This document shows positions 8,122 to 13,857 of a DNA stretch of 19,408 bases, piece after piece. Below the pieces are notes generated by a model. The model ran no database searches, was not told where the DNA came from, and saw only the letters and a program-made list of their open reading frames with translations. The first letter of the stretch is position 1; every line of letters starts with the position of its first letter. This stretch comes from Aequorivita sp. (lineage in GTDB: Bacteria > Bacteroidota > Bacteroidia > Flavobacteriales > Flavobacteriaceae): assembly GCA_020435865.1 (NCBI GenBank), contig JAGQYZ010000047.1:1-19408 (forward strand), given 5' to 3'. The translations under genes were made by a program, and so were the position numbers.

Positions 8122-9123
8122 ATGAAAAACATTCAGTTTCCAGATAATAAGAAATTTATTTTCACGATCATCGATGATACCGATGATGCCTATCTTGAAA
8201 CTATCAAGCCAGTTTATGATCTTCTTCATGAAAATGGCTTGCGTACCACAAAAACCGTTTGGGTTTATCCGGTACGCGACCCGGAACGTTCAAAAGGCGA
8301 TTCGCTGCAGCGTCCAGAATACAAAGAGCACATTCTCGATCTTCAAAAAAAAGGCTTTGAGATTGCTTTGCACAATGTGGGAAGTGGCGATTTTGAAAGG
8401 CCCGAGATCATTGAGGGGTTAGATACATTTGAAAAAATTTTTGGGCATAAACCAAGCCATCACGTAAACCATTCCTATAATCCGGATAATATTTATTGCG
8501 GAAGTAAGCGTTTTAGTTTTCCAATGAATTGGATTGTGAAAAAAATGTATTCACAGTACGATTCGTTTTTTGGTGAAATAAAAGGTTCGAAACATTTTTG
8601 GGGCGACCTTCATAAAAATGATATTAAGTACAGCAGAAATTACGAAATTGATCAATTGAACACCTTTGGCAAAAATCCATATATGCCCTATAAAGACAAG
8701 GTTTATGATGAATTTGCCAATTATTGGTATTCGTCAACTTTTGCTTCAAACCAATGGATGTTCAACCAAAGGGTAAATAAAAAAACCATTGACCAATTGG
8801 AAAAAGAGGGCGGCATATGCATTCTTTATACACATTTGGGCTACTATCATAAAAATGGAAAAATAGACGAAGGATTTAAAAAAGCAATTGAATATTTAGG
8901 AACAAAAAAAACGGGCTGGTACATTCCAGTAAATGAGGTTTTGGATTTTTTAATGGAGAAAAAGATTGAAAATGGCGTACCAGAATACATTCCTTTTTGG
9001 TTCAAAAAAAGGTTGGAACTTCATTCCCTAATCACCCGAATAAAATATAGATACTTCGTAAAAAAGGACGATTACCATTTTAAACTTTCCGAAGAATACA
9101 ATGACAATGCTGCAATTAAATAA
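8122..9123 (+). CDS. Divergent polysaccharide deacetylase-like protein (NodB/CE4-type barrel fold suspected)
   Basis: A soluble protein of 333 residues without signal peptide. The N-terminus FIFTIIDDTDDA (D18/D19, D21/D22) resembles the TFDD motif of CE4 deacetylases, and the Leu-rich helix PVYDLLHENGLRTTKTVWV is like the first barrel repeat. Further possible metal or catalytic residues are H84 in EIALHNVGSG, H113/H114/H117 in SHHVNHSYN, and H238 in LYTHLGYY near the C-terminus. The classical HxxxH of CE4 motif 2 is not present at H84, so this is not a textbook member. A hydrolase or deacetylase acting on a cytoplasmic sugar intermediate is the best guess from fold and context. It is spaced 9 bases from the Gfo/Idh gene and starts a five-gene block. 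A non-enzymatic or different hydrolase role cannot be excluded. Confidence 0.65.
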   Translation: MKNIQFPDNKKFIFTIIDDTDDAYLETIKPVYDLLHENGLRTTKTVWVYPVRDPERSKGDSLQRPEYKEHILDLQKKGFEIALHNVGSGDFERPEIIEGLDTFEKIFGHKPSHHVNHSYNPDNIYCGSKRFSFPMNWIVKKMYSQYDSFFGEIKGSKHFWGDLHKNDIKYSRNYEIDQLNTFGKNPYMPYKDKVYDEFANYWYSSTFASNQWMFNQRVNKKTIDQLEKEGGICILYTHLGYYHKNGKIDEGFKKAIEYLGTKKTGWYIPVNEVLDFLMEKKIENGVPEYIPFWFKKRLELHSLITRIKYRYFVKKDDYHFKLSEEYNDNAAIK

Positions 9124-9132
9124 AAAATTTAA

Positions 9133-10152
9133 ATGAAACGAATAGGACTTATCGGAATCGGTAAAATGGGACTTTCCCATTTAGCAATTGCGAACCAAAC
9201 CCCTGGAATTGAAGTGAAAGCAATTTGCGACACTTCAAAACAACTTATCCGGGCCATTGAAAAAAACACAAAATTTGTTTGCTATACCAATAGTGAAAAA
9301 ATGATAAAAGAAGTGCCTTTGGACGGTGTGATGATTTTGGTTCCAAACGCATATCACTTTGATTTGGTGAAATATTGCATCGAAAAAGGCATTCACGTAT
9401 TTGTTGAAAAACCATTCACTTTAAGCTATAAGGACAGCAAATATTTGGTCGATTTGGCAAAAATAAACAATGTGAAAGGGCAGGTGGGTTATGTAAATAG
9501 GTTTAACCCAGTTTTCCAAAGAGTCAAAAAATTGTTAGATCAAAAAGCGATTGGTGAAGTTACCAATTACGTAAATAGAATGAACGGTGGCGTAATTTTA
9601 AAGGAAAGCAGCAAAGGTTGGCGCAACGATTACAAAAAGGGAGGCGGTTGTCTTTTTGATTACGGCCCGCATTGTTTCGATTTGTCTTCCTATTTTTTCG
9701 GAACCGATGTGGAAGTTCAATCCTCGGTTTTAAAGAAAGTTTTTTCAACCGCTGTAGACGATTTGGTTTATGCAACCTTGCTTCACAATGATAAAATTGT
9801 CGGTTTCAATTATATCAATTGGTCTGATGGTTCTGTGCGTAAAGCAACAAACAACATAGAAATTACGGGAAGCAAAGGAAAGATTTTGGCAAGCAAACAA
9901 GAGTTAAGCATCTTTTTAACGGAAGCGAATAAGGAGCTTAATCTTGAAAAAGGCTGGAACCAAATGTACGTGACCGATGAAAATATGGATGTTCCCTATT
10001 ATCTAAGAGGCGAGGATTTTTCGAGACAATTGATTGAATTTTCAGACCTTTTGAACGGGAAAATTGAAGAATCAATTTCATCATTTTACAGCGCTAGTAT
10101 TACAGATAGATTGTTGGAAGAAACCAAAAGCTTAAACAAGGAATTATTATGA
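9133..10152 (+). CDS. Gfo/Idh/MocA-family NAD(P)-dependent oxidoreductase
   Basis: A 339-residue sugar dehydrogenase-type enzyme. The N-terminal Rossmann fold begins with IGLIGIGKMG (G8-x-G10-x-x-G13), a standard dinucleotide site. EKP at residues 92-94 supplies the family's catalytic/cofactor Lys (K93). The C-terminal domain has the active-site signature GGGCLFDYGPHCFD (170-183), with D176 and H180. In polysaccharide loci such enzymes oxidise a ring hydroxyl of a UDP- or dTDP-sugar, often at C3, as a step towards amino or uronic sugars; which reaction occurs here is not visible. The A-rich leader AAAAAATTTAA before ATG 9133 supports the start. It overlaps the next gene by the four bases ATGA (10149-10152), which argues that the two products work together. 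Confidence 0.93.
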   Translation: MKRIGLIGIGKMGLSHLAIANQTPGIEVKAICDTSKQLIRAIEKNTKFVCYTNSEKMIKEVPLDGVMILVPNAYHFDLVKYCIEKGIHVFVEKPFTLSYKDSKYLVDLAKINNVKGQVGYVNRFNPVFQRVKKLLDQKAIGEVTNYVNRMNGGVILKESSKGWRNDYKKGGGCLFDYGPHCFDLSSYFFGTDVEVQSSVLKKVFSTAVDDLVYATLLHNDKIVGFNYINWSDGSVRKATNNIEITGSKGKILASKQELSIFLTEANKELNLEKGWNQMYVTDENMDVPYYLRGEDFSRQLIEFSDLLNGKIEESISSFYSASITDRLLEETKSLNKELL

Positions 10153-11012
10153 TGGACAAAGTTATTTTTGGCGACAACCAGTTTTTTGGTGTAAACCACA
10201 TGTCTGAACAGACCGCAATAAAACAAGCGCAGAAATTCAGAACGGCTGATGACATATATAAAACCTTGGAATATGTAAACGACATTGGAATTAAAAGCTT
10301 CATGTTTACAACGCATAATCAATTGGAAGAGGTTTTTGAAAAAATGAAAAAGAACCCAAAGTTTGATGATTTCAAATTGTATCCGAGTATGCCTTATGCA
10401 CACAAGTATGCAGATGCCCTCATAGAGCTTGGCCCTTTTGAAATGATTAATAAATTCACGCCTGGTAATAAATTGGTTTCGGGATTAAAAGGAGTAGGTT
10501 CTGTGATAAGTGCTAATCCTGTGCCGATTATGAAACTATTAGTAGATTCAGAAATGAAACTATTGAAAGGGATGAACGTACAAGGAATATTTCTGCTAAA
10601 CATTGTAACCGATTTAATTCTCGGTTTAGAAATGCATGATATTTTATTTGAATTTGCACAATACACCGAGAAAAAATATAATGTAAAAGCTGGATTTTTT
10701 ACTATGAATTACGCAAAGCTACACGATGTTTTAGTGAATAAATTAGGATTGAAAGATCCCATAATAGTCAGTAATATTAACAAAATAGGGTTCAGAATGA
10801 ACCCTTCAAAAAAAGAAGTGGAGAGTGTTTTGGCTAAAAAAGACAGTTATAATATTGCTATGTCGTTTTTGGCTTCTGGCGCACTTCGTCCGAAAGAAGC
10901 CGCAGATTATATTTCTTCAATCAAGGGTGTTGATGCGGTACTTTTTGGGGCCTCAACCCCGAGCCATATAAAGGAGACAAAACAAATTATAGAAGAAATT
11001 TTTAATAGATAA
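10149..11012 (+). CDS. Conserved protein of unknown function, possible TIM barrel
   Basis: I do not recognise a characterised family for this 287-residue soluble protein. It opens with VIFGDNQFFGVNHMSEQTA, a striking Asp-Asn-Gln-Phe-Phe stretch. Later come FTTHNQLEEV, YPSMPYAHKYADAL, GIFLLNIVTDLILGL, SNINKIGFRMNPS and AMSFLASGALRPKEA. It ends with VDAVLFGASTPSHIKET, which resembles the last strand and helix of aldo/keto-reductase-like (beta/alpha)8 barrels. Alternating hydrophobic strands and amphipathic helices over the whole length fit a barrel. The usual Asp-Tyr-Lys-His tetrad of aldo/keto reductases is not evident. I have an impression of similar proteins annotated as hypothetical in O-antigen and capsule clusters of other phyla. 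ATG 10149 overlaps the oxidoreductase stop; ATG 10152 is an alternative. It may act with the upstream oxidoreductase or the downstream GT26 enzyme (inference). Confidence 0.82.
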   Translation: MMDKVIFGDNQFFGVNHMSEQTAIKQAQKFRTADDIYKTLEYVNDIGIKSFMFTTHNQLEEVFEKMKKNPKFDDFKLYPSMPYAHKYADALIELGPFEMINKFTPGNKLVSGLKGVGSVISANPVPIMKLLVDSEMKLLKGMNVQGIFLLNIVTDLILGLEMHDILFEFAQYTEKKYNVKAGFFTMNYAKLHDVLVNKLGLKDPIIVSNINKIGFRMNPSKKEVESVLAKKDSYNIAMSFLASGALRPKEAADYISSIKGVDAVLFGASTPSHIKETKQIIEEIFNR

Positions 11013-11033
11013 AACCACCAATTACCACTTATT

Positions 11034-11786
11034 ATGGATCGTTTTTTTATAGGAAAAATAGGTATTTCAAAAGTGAATTTAAATACGGCCACACATTTTT
11101 TGAATGAATCCGTTACCAATCGAAATTATGGATATGTCTGTGTTACCAATTCACGTGCTACCTATATAGCCAACCATGAACCTGATTATTTGACGGTACA
11201 AAACGGATCTATGCTCAGTGTGCCAGACGGTATGCCTTTGGTTTGGATTGCACATAACAAGGGTTTTAAGGAAATGAGCAAAGTTTCAGGCCAGGATTTG
11301 ATGGATTCTATTTTTAAAATTTCGGTTGAAAAAGGATATTCCCATTACTTTTATGGTTGTTCAGAAGAAACACTGGCATTACTTGAAAAAAGCCTAAAAA
11401 GAAGATATTTAGGCTTGGAAATAAAAGGATTGGTTTCACCGCCATTCCAGCCTTTGGAAAATTTTGACATTCCCGCTTTGGCAGCTGAGGTAAATGCTCT
11501 GAAGCCTACATTTTTTTGGTGTGGATTGGGTTGCCCAAAACAGGAACGATTGATGGCCATGTTACAACCGCATCTTTCGGAAACAATATCAATAGGAGTA
11601 GGTTTGGCATTTGAATATTATGCTGAAACAGTAAAACGGGCGCCAGTATGGATGCAAAAAAACGGGTTGGAATGGACCTACAGGCTTTATAAGCAACCGG
11701 ATAGAATTACTTATCATTCAATGAAGAGACTGTTCAGTATAATGATTCCCGTCACAAAATCCTTTTTCAGGGTTAAAATCGATTGA
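11034..11786 (+). CDS. WecG/TagA/CpsF-family glycosyltransferase (GT26)
   Basis: A 250-residue GT26 enzyme. Relatives (WecG, TagA) transfer an N-acetylmannosamine-type residue from a UDP donor to a polyprenyl-linked GlcNAc acceptor at the membrane. Family signatures are in order: CVTNSRATYIAN near residue 36 (T38), VPDGMPLVW with D65 (an acid conserved and proposed catalytic in TagA), VSGQDLMD, FYGCSEET, GLGCPKQER, and GVGLAFEYYAETVKRAP at 188-204 followed by GLEWTYRL and QPDR. The usual Asp in GVGxxFD is Glu (E194) and a usual Gly is Glu (E198). The length is normal for the family. It lies 21 bases after the unknown gene and 18 before the ATP-grasp gene. It suggests that the repeat starts on a GlcNAc-like lipid-linked sugar (inference). 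Confidence 0.93.
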   Translation: MDRFFIGKIGISKVNLNTATHFLNESVTNRNYGYVCVTNSRATYIANHEPDYLTVQNGSMLSVPDGMPLVWIAHNKGFKEMSKVSGQDLMDSIFKISVEKGYSHYFYGCSEETLALLEKSLKRRYLGLEIKGLVSPPFQPLENFDIPALAAEVNALKPTFFWCGLGCPKQERLMAMLQPHLSETISIGVGLAFEYYAETVKRAPVWMQKNGLEWTYRLYKQPDRITYHSMKRLFSIMIPVTKSFFRVKID

Positions 11787-11804
11787 AGCAAAGCATACAA
11801 TAAT

Positions 11805-12968
11805 ATGATTAACGTAGGAATATTGGATGGCCAGAGTGTGCAGGCGCTCATCTTCGCGAAGCAGTTGACGCAAGCGGGCTACAGCGTTATTCTATTTTGT
11901 GATTCAAAACTTTCCTACGGTTACCATACAAGGTATGCGCACAAAAAAGTGATTTGTCCATCAACGCAAAAGGAAACCCTTCAGTTCCATACTTTTTTTC
12001 TGGATTATTTGGAAAAGCAAAATTTAGATGTAGTAATTCCAATGAACGATTATTCAGCTAAATATTTAAGTGAAAACAAACAACTTCTCCAAGGCAAAAT
12101 AAAATTTGTAATCCCAGAATTTTCGATTTTTATGAAAGGTTATGATAAAAACCAATTGATGAAGGTTTGTGCTGAAAATAACCTACCACATCCAAAAACG
12201 ATTGATATTTCCACTTTGGAAAAAGGCAGTGAACCTGATTTTAATTTTCCGGCATTAATAAAACCCAATGAAACTACGGGGGCACGAGGTTTCAGGAAAG
12301 TGGAGAGTTTTAATGAACTATGGCAGGTTTATAAACCCATTTATAATGAATTTGGGGATTGCCATCTTCAGGAATTGATTCCAAATGGTGGAATGCAGTA
12401 TAAGGTGCAACTTTTAATAAGGGACAAAAAAGTTATCAATAGCAGTGTTATTGAAAAATATAGATATTACCCAGTAAAAGGAGGAAGCAGTTGTTTTAAT
12501 CACACAATTGTAAATGACGAGCTAGTGAAAATCTGTACCGAAGTTTTACGGATAATCGGTTGGGAAGGTTTTGCCGATTTCGATTTAATTGAGGATCCCC
12601 GAAATGGCGTTATTAAAATTATGGAAATCAATCCTCGGGCCCCAGCCTGTATAAAAGCTTCGGTGGTTTCAGGAGTGGATTTTCCAAATGCCATTGTTGA
12701 TTTATCAATGAACAAACCTGTTAAAGCATACGCATATAAACCTGATAAATATTTGCGTTACTTTAGTATGGACCTGCTTTGGCTGCTTTCACAAAAAAGT
12801 ATTTGGAATGGTTTAAAGGAATGGAAAAAACTATTATTTTCAAACCGACATTTTTTACAGGATGGAGAATTATTGGATCCGATGCCATTTATTGTGGGTG
12901 CGTGCTCTGGGATAGTCAAACAAATTAACCCAGAATTTAGGGCGAAAAAAAAAGGAATGAATCAATAA
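11805..12968 (+). CDS. ATP-grasp ligase (carbamoyl-phosphate-synthase-like fold)
   Basis: A 387-residue ATP-grasp protein. ATP-grasp enzymes activate a carboxylate as an acyl phosphate and join it to an amine or thiol. The N-terminal pre-ATP-grasp domain starts with VGILDGQSVQALIFAKQL and includes VVIPMNDYSAKYL. The grasp domain has ALIKPNETTGARGF with the nucleotide-binding K153 and a flexible Gly loop. It then has the QEL clamp in CHLQELIPNGG, WEGFADFDLI, and the metal-binding MEINPRAPACIKAS with E274 and N276. A C-terminal extension of about 90 residues (SMDLLWLLSQKSIW and beyond) is hydrophobic and amphipathic and may contact the membrane or a lipid-linked substrate. In this setting, amide formation between a sugar amine (or uronic carboxylate) and an amino or hydroxy acid is plausible but unproven. 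Confidence 0.9.
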   Translation: MINVGILDGQSVQALIFAKQLTQAGYSVILFCDSKLSYGYHTRYAHKKVICPSTQKETLQFHTFFLDYLEKQNLDVVIPMNDYSAKYLSENKQLLQGKIKFVIPEFSIFMKGYDKNQLMKVCAENNLPHPKTIDISTLEKGSEPDFNFPALIKPNETTGARGFRKVESFNELWQVYKPIYNEFGDCHLQELIPNGGMQYKVQLLIRDKKVINSSVIEKYRYYPVKGGSSCFNHTIVNDELVKICTEVLRIIGWEGFADFDLIEDPRNGVIKIMEINPRAPACIKASVVSGVDFPNAIVDLSMNKPVKAYAYKPDKYLRYFSMDLLWLLSQKSIWNGLKEWKKLLFSNRHFLQDGELLDPMPFIVGACSGIVKQINPEFRAKKKGMNQ

Positions 12969-13037
12969 TAATTAACCGTTTCCGTTTTTCAGAACAGATT
13001 CTATATCAAATATATTAAGTAAATTCGTTGCATATCC

Positions 13038-13067
13038 TTGATATAATAAATAACCAATTAACCTTTG
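13038..13067 (+). promoter_or_regulatory. Candidate Bacteroidota-type promoter for wza-wzc
   Basis: TTG (13038-13040), then 19 bases, then AACCTTTG (13060-13067). The Bacteroidota housekeeping promoter is TTG-N19-21-TAnnTTTG; here five of the six fixed -7 bases match. The predicted start of transcription would fall near 13073, leaving a short leader before ATG 13087. It sits in the 118-base gap after the ATP-grasp gene. Such matches occur by chance in AT-rich DNA, so confidence is moderate to low. Confidence 0.38.
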
Positions 13068-13086
13068 TAAATTTCAGAGAAATAAG

Positions 13087-13854
13087 ATGAAAAATAAAAT
13101 TCAAATAATACTGATAATTTTGATATTGGTATTACAATCTTGCACCAGCAAAAAGCAAATATTATACTTACAGGACGCAGACCTCTATGATTATCAAAAC
13201 ATAGCTTATGAGTCTTCAAGAATTCGGCCTAATGATATTTTGAGTATCACTGTTAGCGCTTTGGTGCCAGAAACGGCGATACCTTACAATGTGCAAACTG
13301 GAAATAGCAGTAGTAGTCCTAGTTTGGATATTATAAAATTACAAGGTTATTTGGTCTCTACCGAGGGAACCATTATTTTTCCAGTATTGGGCAAGATAGA
13401 AGTAACTGGAAGGACCCCCAACCAGGTGGAAAGAGGTTTAGAAAAACTTTTAGAGGACGGCGGCCACCTTAAGGAACCCACAGTCAGTGTTCGGCTGCTG
13501 AACGCCAAAGTTACCATCTTAGGTGAAGTAAAAAACCCAGGGACCTACTCATTTACTGAGCAAAATATTACACTGCCCCAAGCGTTGGGATATGCAGGGG
13601 ATCTAACAATAAACGGACAGAGAAATGACATCCTTTTAATAACAGAGGAAAACGGTATTCGTAAAGTGGTACATATTGATTTAACAAGTGCAGATTGGTT
13701 CAACACCCCTAGTTATTATATAAAACCCAATGATTTTATTGTGGTAAATCCTAATAATGCCAAAGTGAAAAGTGCCGGTATTATTGGAGACGCAGGCATA
13801 GTATTGACTATTGTGTCTATTGCCCTTACCGCAGTTGTATTAATAGTAAAATAA
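13087..13854 (+). CDS. wza: Wza-type outer-membrane polysaccharide export lipoprotein
   Basis: A 255-residue polysaccharide export protein. Residues 1-18 are a lipoprotein signal peptide ending in LVLQSC, with the lipid-anchored Cys at 19. The Poly_export domain begins near residue 45 with RIRPNDILSITVSA and continues through GTIIFPVLGKIEVTGRT. An SLBB-type domain follows with VTILGEVKNPGTYSF and LPQALGYAGDL. The C-terminus (about 233-255) is one hydrophobic helix, IVLTIVSIALTAVVLIVK, as in Wza, where C-terminal helices line the outer-membrane channel. It is shorter than E. coli Wza, which fits the compact Bacteroidota form with fewer SLBB repeats. The stop is three bases before the wzc start, so the pair is co-translated. 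A candidate promoter lies upstream. Confidence 0.92.
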   Translation: MKNKIQIILIILILVLQSCTSKKQILYLQDADLYDYQNIAYESSRIRPNDILSITVSALVPETAIPYNVQTGNSSSSPSLDIIKLQGYLVSTEGTIIFPVLGKIEVTGRTPNQVERGLEKLLEDGGHLKEPTVSVRLLNAKVTILGEVKNPGTYSFTEQNITLPQALGYAGDLTINGQRNDILLITEENGIRKVVHIDLTSADWFNTPSYYIKPNDFIVVNPNNAKVKSAGIIGDAGIVLTIVSIALTAVVLIVK

Positions 13855-13857
13855 AAA

